NCBI GenBank assembly: GCA_013289685.1
Contig: JABCZL010000022.1
Coordinates: forward strand, 1-64,000
DNA from: Acidobacteriota bacterium
Lineage (GTDB): Bacteria > Acidobacteriota > Terriglobia > Terriglobales > Acidobacteriaceae
Direction of reading: 5' to 3'
DNA: 64,000 nt
The notes below the pieces were generated by a model, which saw only the letters and a list, made by a program, of their open reading frames with translations, made no database searches and was not told the origin of the DNA. Shown piece after piece: positions 44,784 to 53,348 of this stretch. How positions within the stretch are numbered: position 1 is the stretch's first letter; every line of letters starts with the position of its first letter. A program made the translations under genes and the position numbers.

Positions 44784-45236
44784 TTATTGCGATCTCTTCA
44801 CTGCGATCCCTAAGACTTCATATCTCCCACCCCGCAGCAGTTTGTCCGTTCCGATGAACGACCGCGCCGGATAGTCTCCGTGGAAATAGGTTTTGTAAAC
44901 TCCATTGAACGTCTCGTAGAGCTTCAGGTCGGTGCAAAAGATCTGTACCGAGACCAGATCGTCCATCGTCATCCCGGCGGCCTCGACGGTTTGTTTGATC
45001 TCGTCCATCGCCAGTCGGGCCTCATCTTCCGCGCTCGCTGGCGGTGTTCCCGTCTTCGTGTCCAACCCAATGTGTCCGGCAACATACAGAGTGTTTCCCA
45101 CGAGCACTCCGTCGCTAAACGGCAACCCTTTGGTGTCCGCCGGTCGCGCCGTCACGATGTACTTCCGGTCGGCGCCCTCAGCTGCGATACAAAAGATAAG
45201 CAGCATTACTCCCACCACGACTCTGCGTATCATCAT
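44784..45236 (-). CDS. RidA-family protein with signal peptide
   Basis: 150 residues. An N-terminal hydrophobic segment (VVVGVMLLIFCIAAEGA) predicts export, unusual for cytosolic RidA enamine/imine deaminases. The RidA domain follows: LPFSDGVLVGNTLYVAGHIG, then VQIFCTDL and YPARSFIGTDKLLRGG; in canonical RidA the last block carries the catalytic Arg (R in ARS). Function outside the cytoplasm is not known. Confidence 0.85.
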   Translation of the reverse strand: MMIRRVVVGVMLLIFCIAAEGADRKYIVTARPADTKGLPFSDGVLVGNTLYVAGHIGLDTKTGTPPASAEDEARLAMDEIKQTVEAAGMTMDDLVSVQIFCTDLKLYETFNGVYKTYFHGDYPARSFIGTDKLLRGGRYEVLGIAVKRSQ

Positions 45237-45287
45237 TGTTTTTTACCTCTGCAATAGATTTAGAAGTTGTGTTGGAGACTATCACCC

Positions 45288-46589
45288 TCAGCGGAAAGCA
45301 GCCAACAATAGCCCCGCGACACCCCCACTCAGCACCACCCACGCCGGACTCACCTTCCATCGCAGCAACACCGCGAGCGATACGAGCGCGATCCCCCAAG
45401 CTTGCCATCCCCTCAACGCATCCGCCGCGAGTCTGAACGTAACGCCACCCATCAGCGCCACCGCGCATACGTTCACCGAATCCAGAAACGCCGCCATCCA
45501 CGCGGACTGCCTCAGTCGGAACAACACCGGCGCCAGCAGCGCGACGTAAAAAAATGACGGCAGAAAAATTGCCACGGTCGCCACCGCCGCTCCCGGCGCG
45601 CCTCCCAGAAGGTAGCCGATAAACGTCGCAGTCGAGAGCACCGGCCCCGGCGTGAATTGTCCGATCGCGACCGCGTCAAGCAATTGCTGATGAGTCAGCC
45701 ACGCATGTTGCTGCACCAGTCCTTGCTCTAGGAAAGCTAGCAGCACGTATCCGCCGCCATAAAGTACCGCGCCAACTTTGAGGAAGAACAAGCCGATCCG
45801 GTAAACGGAAGGCCGGGATGCGATGGCGCCTGCGGCGGCCGACGTGACAGCGACCGCGCCGAACGACCGCAACCATGTGGCCCAGGTTGTCCCGGCCGTG
45901 CCTATACCAAGTCCTCGCTGCGGGAGTACAGGAAGAACCGCCAAAGCTCCAGCGCCACGAATGCTCATAGCCCTCATCGCCAGCATGCCCACCAAACCGC
46001 CGCCAAACAGAATCGCAATCGGATTCACACCCAGAAGAAATCCCGCGAGTGCCACCCCACCCAACGCGGCTAGTCCCACACCCTTGACTGCGGTCTTCGC
46101 CAGGCGCCAGATCGCGATCGCGATGACCGCAATTACCGCGGCCTTGATTCCTCCGAGCAGTGACGCAGCCTGCGTCAAAGCTCCGAACCGCACGTAGGCC
46201 CACGCAAATGCTCCTGTGATCAGGGCCGCGGGCAGAATGAAGCTCGCTCCGGCCAAGCACAGACCCATCCAGCCCGCGCGCACGAAGCCCACGCTGATTG
46301 CCATCTCGGTGGAAGTCGGGCCAGGGATCAGATTAGCCGCGCCCAGCAGATCGAGAAACTGCTGCCGCGTCAGCCACTGCCGCTTGCGAACGACCTCCGT
46401 CTCCATCAGCGCAATGTGCGCCGCGGGGCCGCCAAAGCTGATGGCGCCGAGTTTCAGGAAGAGAACTGCGAGTTCGCGCAGCCTGGTAGGAACAGAGGCG
46501 GGTGGCGAGCCCCTCAGGTAAATTTCTCGCGGCTCAGTCACGATCGGTTTCTCGTTCCTTCGCGGATGCAGAAGCCAAGTTTCAAACAA
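45288..46589 (-). CDS. chrA: chromate transporter ChrA
   Basis: 433 residues with two homologous CHR halves: FLKLGAISFGGPAAHIALME…NLIPGPTSTEMAIS and FLKVGAVLYGGGYVLLAFLE…GQFTPGPVLSTATFIG. About 10-12 membrane segments. It exports chromate (and perhaps related oxyanions). The start is uncertain: TTG at 46589 or GTG at 46541. Confidence 0.92.
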   Translation of the reverse strand: MFETWLLHPRRNEKPIVTEPREIYLRGSPPASVPTRLRELAVLFLKLGAISFGGPAAHIALMETEVVRKRQWLTRQQFLDLLGAANLIPGPTSTEMAISVGFVRAGWMGLCLAGASFILPAALITGAFAWAYVRFGALTQAASLLGGIKAAVIAVIAIAIWRLAKTAVKGVGLAALGGVALAGFLLGVNPIAILFGGGLVGMLAMRAMSIRGAGALAVLPVLPQRGLGIGTAGTTWATWLRSFGAVAVTSAAAGAIASRPSVYRIGLFFLKVGAVLYGGGYVLLAFLEQGLVQQHAWLTHQQLLDAVAIGQFTPGPVLSTATFIGYLLGGAPGAAVATVAIFLPSFFYVALLAPVLFRLRQSAWMAAFLDSVNVCAVALMGGVTFRLAADALRGWQAWGIALVSLAVLLRWKVSPAWVVLSGGVAGLLLAAFR

Positions 46590-46629
46590 CGGACCGATTC
46601 CTCGATACCAACAGGAAAAGCGGGCAGGC

Positions 46630-47583
46630 TTACGAAAGGAACTTCACCGTCTGTTCCACCAACTCCGCGGTCGGTTTATAAGGATCGCCCGGCGCGTCGT
46701 ACTCGATCGAACAATAGCCCTTGTACCCATGCTTTTTCAGAATCGCAAACGTCTTCGCCAGATCTACGTGCGAAGCCTTGCCCTGATCATCCACCTCGCC
46801 GTCTTTAACATGGCAGATCCCGTAGGCGTGCGCGAACATCGCCTCCATCGCTCGGTTCTGGAATTCTTCGTCGTGGGCGGCCAGCGAGTTACCAAAATCC
46901 GGCAGCGCCCGCAGCCACGGGCTATTGACCTTCTCAATGACCTGCACGATGAAAAACGGATCTTCGCTGACGGGATTGTCGTTCTCCAGATGGACCACAA
47001 CATTCATCTTGGCCGCATACTCGGCCACGCGTGCGAGCGTGTCGGCCGCCCTTCCAACATCCGGTTTGGAATCTTTGGCGTCGTCAATGTGGGTGCGAAT
47101 GCTGGGCGAACCGAGTGCCGCGCCGACATCAATCCAGTGTTTGCTTCCGATCAAAGACTTCTCTCGCTCGGCCGCGTCCGCCGCATACTGGCTGTGACCG
47201 GCGTCCACTGCGATGTCCACGATAGCGGAGTGAGCCTTCTCGACCGCGGCCCGGAATTGCTCGAGATATTTCGGATCGGTCGAAGGAAAGATCGGGCTCC
47301 ACGGTTCGATCTTGTGTACGTTGAATTTCGCGGCGACGTGCGCCGCAAAATCCTTCAACTCCATCTTTTGTGCCTGAGGAATCTTGTTGGCTGTGTCGCC
47401 CTTCCATCCCACAATGAACTCGCGAAAGGGATACGCCGCCACCGCGACTCGCTCCCGTGGATCAGAAGGGAACTGAACCGACGGTCCAGAACTGGACGCC
47501 TGCGCGAACCCGGGCAAAAGCCAGGCCCCGGCGGCTGCACCCGCGCACCGCCCAACAAATTGTCTTCGTGTGGAAGGGCTCAT
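46630..47583 (-). CDS. secreted sugar-phosphate isomerase/epimerase-like TIM barrel (Tat)
   Basis: 317 residues from ATG 47583; upstream in-frame codons are low-quality. A twin-Arg signal (MSPSTRRQFVGRCAG…GAWLLPGFAQA) precedes a xylose-isomerase-like TIM barrel: AYPFREFIVGW, IEPWSP, DVGAALGSPSIRTHI, VVHLENDNPV and CSIEYDAPGDPYKP. Glu and Asp/His metal ligands are plausible in these. Exported Tat members of this family are common in Acidobacteria and Planctomycetes; substrate unknown. Confidence 0.82.
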   Translation of the reverse strand: MSPSTRRQFVGRCAGAAAGAWLLPGFAQASSSGPSVQFPSDPRERVAVAAYPFREFIVGWKGDTANKIPQAQKMELKDFAAHVAAKFNVHKIEPWSPIFPSTDPKYLEQFRAAVEKAHSAIVDIAVDAGHSQYAADAAEREKSLIGSKHWIDVGAALGSPSIRTHIDDAKDSKPDVGRAADTLARVAEYAAKMNVVVHLENDNPVSEDPFFIVQVIEKVNSPWLRALPDFGNSLAAHDEEFQNRAMEAMFAHAYGICHVKDGEVDDQGKASHVDLAKTFAILKKHGYKGYCSIEYDAPGDPYKPTAELVEQTVKFLS

Positions 47584-47817
47584 GCGCGAAAGTGTAACAG
47601 AGAGCGACGCTGTGCGACTGCGATCTCTCCGGCTCCAATCGCCCGACAATCGGCGATCCTGGGCCGCCGTAGGCCTCCACTCGACCGAATACGTGGAATA
47701 TTCCGTCGGCCGCATGACCTCGAATCGGACTCGCGTCGACACATCCGCGCACGAAACTTTAGCTCCAGTCCAGAATCAAGAAAGGCACCTTTGCCGATGT
47801 GTCGCCTCGGTGAAACC

Positions 47818-49212
47818 TCACACGACGTCGTTGGTTACGCCCTGCACCGCCGGCCGCGCTATCCTGCGCAAAGCAAAAATCGCGGCAGCTATCGCCACGC
47901 ATCCGTATTCCAATAGCATTACCCAGCCAGGAAGAGCCCCCCACGGACGCCCCAGCGAGCGCAAGTGCCATTGGACGTAGGTGGGGATAATGCTCACAGT
48001 CCAAATGACGATCAGCAGCGTCGAGGCCGATGTCACAAATGGCAGCAGCCAGAGAAGATACCATGGGAATACGACGGGGGCGCACACAAGAGATGCTGCC
48101 ATGGGCCAGGCAAATTCAAAACCTCGAACGACAGAGGGCACAGAGTCACACAGAGGCGACACTGTGGCACCTCCTCCGTGAAACCCTGTGTTCTCTGTGG
48201 TTAAGATTCCTTTGTCCGGCGCGCCCTCTGGCGTTGTGCTTCTCAGCCAGTTTGCAGTCACTAATCCAACCAGCACCGCCAACCCAACTAGCAACTGCGG
48301 AGGCGCCACTCGATCGAATGCCGCGAATACGGGACCATTAAAGCGGAAATTCTGCACATACGTACTTAGCGAGCCGATCGGAATGCGGCCGTGATTAAGA
48401 AATGGGATATACAGGAGTGCGACCACCGCTGCGCCCAGCACGGCGTCACGAATGCGAATCCGCTTCCAGTAAAGAGGCAAAAGTACGACCGGCAGAAATT
48501 TCACTGCTATAGCGAGCCCAAGTGCAACGGCCGCAGTGGCCCGCCATCGGCGCACCAGCGCAGCGGCGGACACCAGTAACAATAGGGCGCCAACAATATC
48601 AATGTGGCCGCTTCCCGCCACCTCAATGGCCAACAACGGATTCCAGGCGAACACCAGAACCAGGTGTGCTGCCTGCCGCGTAGAACGCAAGACATCGAGC
48701 AGCACGAAAACAATTGCCAACTCGCAAACCACAAATGCCACTTTGAATGTAAAGGTGGACTCGTGAATCGCGGTGACCGCGCGAAAAAAAAGCTGCGCTC
48801 CTGCTGGATATGGGCTGGGCAGATCTGGATTGTTCAGCGTGCGGGTCTCGGATGTGTGCAACGCGGCGAACGCAGGATCGCTGGGAATGACAAGATAAGG
48901 GTTGTAGCCGAGCATCTGCAGGCGGCCATCCCAAACATAGCGATGGATATCGTCATCGGCGCCCGCCGGCAGCCGAAGGAATTCAACGTGCCACACAGCA
49001 GCCAGGACGAGCCCAATAACGACGATGCGTCGGGAAAATGTCGGCGTGGCGAAAAATTCACGGATCGCTAAGAGGTACGCGATTCCCGCAACCGTCAGCG
49101 AGGCCATGAAGTACGGTCCACCCCTATCGCCGAAGTTGCGTGAGCAGATCGTCAGCGCCCCGCACAACGCGGCGCCGAGTGAATACACTCTCCACTCGGA
49201 GATGACCTTCAC
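47818..49212 (-). CDS. GT87/polyprenol-mannosyltransferase-like membrane glycosyltransferase
   Basis: About 464 residues from GTG 49212, two nt after the upstream stop; an ATG at 49275 would overlap that gene by 61 nt. Roughly 10-11 membrane segments. The GT-C active loop is ADDDIHRYVWDGRLQMLG with GYNPYLV, a polyprenyl-sugar-dependent pattern. KFLPVVLLPLYWKR and VVFPWYLLWLLPF are family motifs. An in-frame family-B palindromic repeat at 48117-48210 adds ~30 residues (TTENTGFHGGGATVSPLCDS) to a loop between membrane helices. Confidence 0.8.
   Translation of the reverse strand: MKVISEWRVYSLGAALCGALTICSRNFGDRGGPYFMASLTVAGIAYLLAIREFFATPTFSRRIVVIGLVLAAVWHVEFLRLPAGADDDIHRYVWDGRLQMLGYNPYLVIPSDPAFAALHTSETRTLNNPDLPSPYPAGAQLFFRAVTAIHESTFTFKVAFVVCELAIVFVLLDVLRSTRQAAHLVLVFAWNPLLAIEVAGSGHIDIVGALLLLVSAAALVRRWRATAAVALGLAIAVKFLPVVLLPLYWKRIRIRDAVLGAAVVALLYIPFLNHGRIPIGSLSTYVQNFRFNGPVFAAFDRVAPPQLLVGLAVLVGLVTANWLRSTTPEGAPDKGILTTENTGFHGGGATVSPLCDSVPSVVRGFEFAWPMAASLVCAPVVFPWYLLWLLPFVTSASTLLIVIWTVSIIPTYVQWHLRSLGRPWGALPGWVMLLEYGCVAIAAAIFALRRIARPAVQGVTNDVV
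48117..48210. repeat. family B palindromic repeat copy 2, in-frame inside GT87 gene
   Basis: Sequence starts ACCTCGAACGACAGAGGGCA and ends TTCTCTGTGGTTAAG, with the CACAGAG and CTCTGTGG units also found at 44012-44117. It introduces no stop in the coding frame and falls in a hydrophilic loop. Left and right arms are less matched than in copy 1, so it has diverged. Confidence 0.6.
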
Positions 49213-49214
49213 TA

Positions 49215-49946
49215 TTACAGTTCTCCCGTGCCCGTCCGTGATTGCGCGGCCGCAAGCTCCCACTCTCTTAGCCACGCCGCCGTGCGGGGCGCCCTCGCCG
49301 GAGCCATACGCAGCTCCTCTGCCAACCGAGTCAAGTCGTCAGCTACATCAATATCGTAAAAAGGATCTGCGAAACCTACGGAGAGCTCAAGTGTTCGTGC
49401 CCGCGAGAGGAGTCGCTCCAGCGCACTGCTGGTGCCCATTCCGTCGCCTGCGAAAAGCGTAGGATAAGAAGCCTTTGCCCCGACGAGATAGTAGCCTCCG
49501 TCGTGGGTTGGTCCAACGACTACATCATGCGCGGTCAGCGTTTCGAACGCGTCTTCCAGAACAGCACGCGGCAGGTGTGGGCTGTCGCTGTTGAAGGCAA
49601 TGATGCGCCGCCAACGGTTTTCTGTGAAGTGCGCAAACACCGACGTAAGGCCAGCGGCAAGACCTTCACCTTTCTGGGCAACCACACTCGCGTCACTGCC
49701 AGCCAATTGCTCCAGCTCGTTTACGTCGGTCTCCGGGCACATGATGGCAACCTCCACATCCTGCAATGACCGCGCCAGTGCCAGCGTGTCTTTCAGAAGA
49801 CAGCAATAGAAAGCAGTGACAGCCGCAGGAGAAAGGCTGGCCGCCAGGCGGGTTTTGACCGCGCCCGGCCTGGGCGCCTTTGCCATAACAACGAGCGTTC
49901 GACCCTGGTTGGGCGAGTGGGCTTTAATCTCGCTGGAGGATTCCAT
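49215..49946 (-). CDS. TIGR04282/DUF2064 family glycosyltransferase
   Basis: 243 residues. GT-A-like nucleotidyl fold: LVVMAKAPRPGAVKTRLAAS, IMCPETDVNELEQL, AFNSDSPHLPRAVLEDAF (DSPxLP motif) and VVGPTHDGGYYLVGAK. This family has been linked to arsenosugar biosynthesis. It starts the small operon that continues with the GT87 gene, immediately downstream with no gap. Confidence 0.88.
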   Translation of the reverse strand: MESSSEIKAHSPNQGRTLVVMAKAPRPGAVKTRLAASLSPAAVTAFYCCLLKDTLALARSLQDVEVAIMCPETDVNELEQLAGSDASVVAQKGEGLAAGLTSVFAHFTENRWRRIIAFNSDSPHLPRAVLEDAFETLTAHDVVVGPTHDGGYYLVGAKASYPTLFAGDGMGTSSALERLLSRARTLELSVGFADPFYDIDVADDLTRLAEELRMAPARAPRTAAWLREWELAAAQSRTGTGEL

Positions 49947-50065
49947 AGCAGATGGCTCTTGGGAGGCGGTCGATCAATCCAAAGCGCGTTTCTAGTCACT
50001 GATCCGCGTGAGAGTTGCCAAAGGATATAAGCACCTTCACAGCTGAGTAATAATCTCACGGATTT

Positions 50066-50641
50066 TTAGAAGCTGCGCAAGAGAAAGTCACGTGCGCTCG
50101 CGAGCACTCTCGCTCGTGCCGCCTGGTCAGGCAGGATTCGGGCGATTGCAACCGCCCCAATCATCGTGGAAAAGATCGCCGAGAATGCGCGTTCTTTGTC
50201 AGCAGCCCTTCGGCCCGGCATCAGGAGAAGCATTCGCCTCTTGTATTTGATCATTTCCCTGCGGATCGGGGCCTTCATTGCATGGCCCGCCCGCGCCAAC
50301 TCGGGCGCAAGTGCCGCCAACGGGCACCCGGACTCGGCATGATTGCAGTGTTCCGGACTCAGGTAGGCCTTCACAACCGCCTTCCACGCCGTCCCAGGTT
50401 TGGACTTTTGGGCGATTTGAGCCAGGCGGTCGGCGATTTCCCGGAATGCCTCGCTTAGCGACTCCGTAAGCAGGTCATCCTTGCTGCCGAAGTGCTTGTA
50501 AAAACCTCCGTTGGTCAGCCCCGAGTCTCGCATAACAGATGAAACCGCGGCGCCCGCGATGCCTTCAGCGCGAACACGCCGAGCGGCGTCCTTCAGAATC
50601 TTCCGATGGACCTCGACTTTGTGCTGGGGCCGATAACGCAT
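50066..50641 (-). CDS. TetR-family transcriptional repressor
   Basis: 191 residues. HTH at ~31-50: AAVSSVMRDSGLTNGGFYKHFGSKDDLLTESL. The C-terminal ligand domain begins with SPEHCNHAESGCPLAAL, a TetR_C pattern in regulators of oxidoreductase and transport genes. It is divergent from the membrane-protein gene at 50763, with a strong palindrome in between, so it probably represses that gene and itself. Confidence 0.9.
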   Translation of the reverse strand: MRYRPQHKVEVHRKILKDAARRVRAEGIAGAAVSSVMRDSGLTNGGFYKHFGSKDDLLTESLSEAFREIADRLAQIAQKSKPGTAWKAVVKAYLSPEHCNHAESGCPLAALAPELARAGHAMKAPIRREMIKYKRRMLLLMPGRRAADKERAFSAIFSTMIGAVAIARILPDQAARARVLASARDFLLRSF

Positions 50642-50721
50642 GACTGATTATAGGATGCCGGCGATCATCTTGCGGTTCAATTATCCGCCGCTGAGCCTGG
50701 CGGCAAAGAAATTCTGAATCT

Positions 50722-50745
50722 ATAGGATTATGCATATAATCCTAT
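50722..50745 (+). promoter_or_regulatory. TetR operator overlapping the -10 box
   Basis: ATAGGATTAT (50722-50731) and ATAATCCTAT (50736-50745) form a perfect 10-4-10 inverted repeat. A TATAAT lies within it at 50735-50740, 22 bp before the CAGGAGGG RBS region of the 50763 gene. A weak -35 (TTCTGA, 50712-50717) sits 17 bp upstream. Repressor binding would block RNA polymerase. Confidence 0.75.
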
Positions 50746-50762
50746 GCACACAGGAGGGAAAA

Positions 50763-51296
50763 ATGTCAACGCAAACCATCTTTCAAGTGCACCTCGTTTT
50801 AGGCTATGTCGCGTGGCTGCTCTGCTTCAGTGTGTACATCCTGCCTTGGCTCAAGTCGATAAACCGTTTCGAAGCTCAACGCGCCATCGCTACTCTGCAC
50901 AGCTTCCGCTTCTTCGGGCTGGTCTTCATCCTTCCAGGCGTCGTCGGGCCTAATCTGCCGGCGAGCTTTGCCACGTTCGCCGCCTACTGGGACCTGGCCA
51001 CGGGAGTGCTGGCCATGCTGGCGCTTCTGACGGTAAGAGTACGCCCGCTATTTTGGCTGTTCGTGGTCGCCTTCAACCTTGTGGGGACGGCGGACCTGGT
51101 CCTCGACTATTACCACGCCGTCCGGGTCGGGCTTCCTGCTGTGGCAGGGCAGATAGGAGCAGCATACGCAATCCCAGTCATCTACGTTCCCATCCTGATG
51201 ATCACGCACGTCGTCGCACTTTATTGGCTGGTGCGTCCTCAGCCCAGGGAGGCTCGGGTGCTCACCGCCGCCGTGGCCGCGCCTCAGATCGGATGA
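50763..51296 (+). CDS. small four-to-five-helix membrane protein under TetR control
   Basis: 177 residues from ATG 50763 (AGGAGGGAAAA upstream). Segments: VHLVLGYVAWLLCFSVYIL, FRFFGLVFILPGVVG, YWDLATGVLAMLALL, LFWLFVVAFNLVGTADLV and VIYVPILMITHVVALYWL. No motifs of a known transporter or enzyme. Regulated by the divergent TetR gene, so possibly a stress or detoxification function. Not recognised. Confidence 0.8.
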   Translation: MSTQTIFQVHLVLGYVAWLLCFSVYILPWLKSINRFEAQRAIATLHSFRFFGLVFILPGVVGPNLPASFATFAAYWDLATGVLAMLALLTVRVRPLFWLFVVAFNLVGTADLVLDYYHAVRVGLPAVAGQIGAAYAIPVIYVPILMITHVVALYWLVRPQPREARVLTAAVAAPQIG

Positions 51297-51375
51297 GCCG
51301 CCTCAACTAAATGTCTTGCCCGGAGAAGTTTATGACCGATACCACCACGGAGAGCGCCGCTTGCTGTGCCTGGAC

Positions 51376-52170
51376 TCAATCCGGGCGTGGCGTTCCGCTT
51401 GTTCGGTGCCGGAAGTAATAGCGCACGATCAAGCTCAGGATGAACCAGGCGGCGCCAACCGTGCCCTTCAGCGTACCGCTGATCTTCGATTTTCCGATGC
51501 GCGGGTAATAGCTCACCGGGACTTCTACCACGCGGTATCCAGCCAAGGCGCCTTTGAGAATCATCTCAACTGCCCAGCCATAGGTGGTCTCTTCGAGCGC
51601 GAGCGCGCGCAGCACATCGGCGCGGGCAGCGCGAAACGGGCCGAGATCGGTGATGTCGAGTCCATAAAGAATCCGGATCAGGCCCGCGGCGAGACGATTC
51701 CCAAACACCTGATGCCACGGCAGCGCCCCAGCAGACCGCCGCTCCTGCAGGCGGGAACCGAGCGTGATGTCCGCGCGCCCTTCCGCAGGTCCGTCAATGA
51801 TTGGCGCTAAGAGAATCGGCAGTTCCGAGGGACGATCGCTGTAGTCGCCATCCAGGAACACAACCACGTCAGGGAAATTTGCCGCGGCCAGCCCCGTGAG
51901 GCACGCTCGCCCATAGCCCCGGCGCGGTTCCTGAACCACGCGGACTCCCATTCTTGCGGCGATCTCGGGCGTCCCGTCATTCGAGTTGCTATCGACAACG
52001 ATGACCTCTGTCGTGAGATCGGACGGCAGATCCGCTAAAACGCGCTCAATCGCCAACGCTTCATTGTGGGTAGGGATGATGACGGATACGCGCACCTGAT
52101 CGTGATTCAAGTGGGCCTTATTCAATTGAACCTCATTCAATTGAACCTTATCCAATTGAACCTGGCACAA
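51376..52170 (-). CDS. DPM1-like family 2 glycosyltransferase
   Basis: 264 residues. GT2 signatures: VSVIIPTHNEALAIERVL, EVIVVDSNSNDGTPEIA, VVFLDGDYSDRPSELP (DXD-type) and DITLGSRL. Resembles dolichol/undecaprenyl-phosphate mannose synthases; no C-terminal membrane helix beyond a short hydrophobic stretch (AAWFILSLIVRYYF). Its first ~25 residues (VQLDKVQLNEVQLNK) come from a 15-bp tandem repeat, so the true start may lie near residue 27. Confidence 0.85.
   Translation of the reverse strand: MCQVQLDKVQLNEVQLNKAHLNHDQVRVSVIIPTHNEALAIERVLADLPSDLTTEVIVVDSNSNDGTPEIAARMGVRVVQEPRRGYGRACLTGLAAANFPDVVVFLDGDYSDRPSELPILLAPIIDGPAEGRADITLGSRLQERRSAGALPWHQVFGNRLAAGLIRILYGLDITDLGPFRAARADVLRALALEETTYGWAVEMILKGALAGYRVVEVPVSYYPRIGKSKISGTLKGTVGAAWFILSLIVRYYFRHRTSGTPRPD
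52106..52165. repeat. 15-bp tandem repeat encoding pentapeptide VQLNK-like units
   Basis: Four units of about TTCAATTGAACCTTA: a degenerate one at 52106-52120 and near-identical units starting at 52121, 52136 and 52151. In the GT2 frame (minus) each gives five residues, V/A-Q/H-L-D/N-K/E. Copy number changes keep the frame. Confidence 0.75.
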
Positions 52171-52182
52171 TCACCACAGCGA

Positions 52183-52677
52183 TTACCAGAAGAGAGAAGA
52201 TGGCCACCGTTGCGCGAGCCACGCGTCAACGCCCCATTTCCGGCCGGCGCTTCCGATCGCGACCCCGAGCGATGCCAGCACCGGAACCAGCAGTTCCCAG
52301 ATCCACGCAGTGCCCCACTCCGAAATCCAAAGGCTGCCGAGATATAGAAACGCCACAAATGCGGCTGGCCGGGTAAGCAGACCGATGACGAGCAGGATAC
52401 CGAGAGAAATCTCGGTCATGGCCTGCATAGGAGCCGCCATCGCGGCATGGCTTGCCGCCAGGCCCATCACCGCCTTCCAGGCAGCCGGGGAGTGGCTCGC
52501 CTTGATGTAATAATTGATCAGACCCGCGTAACCCGCCGGGGTGTAGAGGCCTTTCCCCAAATTCTCGAAAAAGACCCACACCAACATCGCGCCGATCGTC
52601 ACGCGCACCAGCGCCAGCCCGTTTGCCGCGGGCAGCAGTTTGACCTCACCTGAAGGCGGGCTTGTATTCGGCCCCAT
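52183..52677 (-). CDS. DoxX-family membrane protein
   Basis: 164 residues, four membrane helices: ALVRVTIGAMLVWVFFENL, MAAPMQAMTEISLGILLVIGLL, FVAFLYLGSLWI and WELLVPVLASLGVAI. DoxX-like proteins are quinone-linked oxidoreductase or oxidative-stress subunits. 12 bp upstream of the GT2 gene on the same strand, so probably co-transcribed. Confidence 0.82.
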   Translation of the reverse strand: MGPNTSPPSGEVKLLPAANGLALVRVTIGAMLVWVFFENLGKGLYTPAGYAGLINYYIKASHSPAAWKAVMGLAASHAAMAAPMQAMTEISLGILLVIGLLTRPAAFVAFLYLGSLWISEWGTAWIWELLVPVLASLGVAIGSAGRKWGVDAWLAQRWPSSLFW

Positions 52678-52978
52678 GGGAGAACCTCGTTACGTGTAAA
52701 TGCCGTGCCCCTTTGCGAGGAGCGGCCTGGTTCGAAAGAATGATCAAACATCCTATGCCGTTTTTGGCGCCATGGCTAGTGGGGGTTACACCAGTGGAGT
52801 GTGCAAGAGAACATTCAGATTGCTCACGGATGTAAAGAAGGTAGAAGTCCCGCCTCTCGCAGCTGTCGCGAGTGGCCGGCGTACAAACCATCGCGGATAT
52901 GCCGAATGCGTTGACGGAATAAACGCGCAGCGAAAGGACGAACTCTTTCTGCGGTGCTTTGGTATCAGTTGCGTATAG
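52678..52978. other. intergenic region, 301 bp, nothing recognised
   Basis: Between the DoxX gene start and the tmRNA 3' end. No coding frame of quality, no palindromic repeat of the families above, no tRNA. A promoter for the DoxX gene should be here but no clear boxes were found. Confidence 0.4.
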
Positions 52979-53348
52979 TGGTGGAGGCGGCGGGAGTCGA
53001 ACCCGCGTCCGAAAATGTTACTGGTCAAGAGAACTACATGCTTAGTCGAGTTCATGCCCTGGGCATTACCCCAGGACGTTCGCGGTCCGCGCTCAGAACC
53101 GACAAGAAACGCGTCCCGCTAGCCTGTGATCTTAGCCTCCCGCCCCAGACGTAGACGAGAAGAGCAGCCCGCTGTGTGACGTCCTTCGGAGGCCCACGGG
53201 CGAAGCCTCCTCGGACGGCTGCCTAAACTAGTTAGGCTGCGTATGCCATCTGTTGATTGGCAATTATCATTTTGCCCACGATTACGGGTGTGTGCACCCC
53301 GGCATGCCTCTTGGCCGCAAGCATCTCCGTCGAAGCCGTGACGCCCCC
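52979..53348 (-). ncRNA. ssrA: tmRNA (SsrA)
   Basis: 370 nt. The 5' end GGGGGCGTCACGGCTTCGAC and 3' end GCGGGTTCGACTCCCGCCGC…CCTCCACCA form the tRNA-Ala-like half with encoded CCA. A tag reading frame is visible at 53232-53261 on the minus strand: GCC AAT CAA CAG ATG GCA TAC GCA GCC TAA, giving ANQQMAYAA, with the AA ending typical of protease tags. It rescues stalled ribosomes. The Gln-Gln-Met interior is unusual compared with NDENYALAA-type tags. Confidence 0.95.

Noticed and set aside
51311-51420. 34-codon ATG frame between the membrane protein and the convergent GT2 gene
   Set aside because: Too short, no RBS, overlaps the 3' end of the GT2 gene; could be a gene remnant but nothing supports it.
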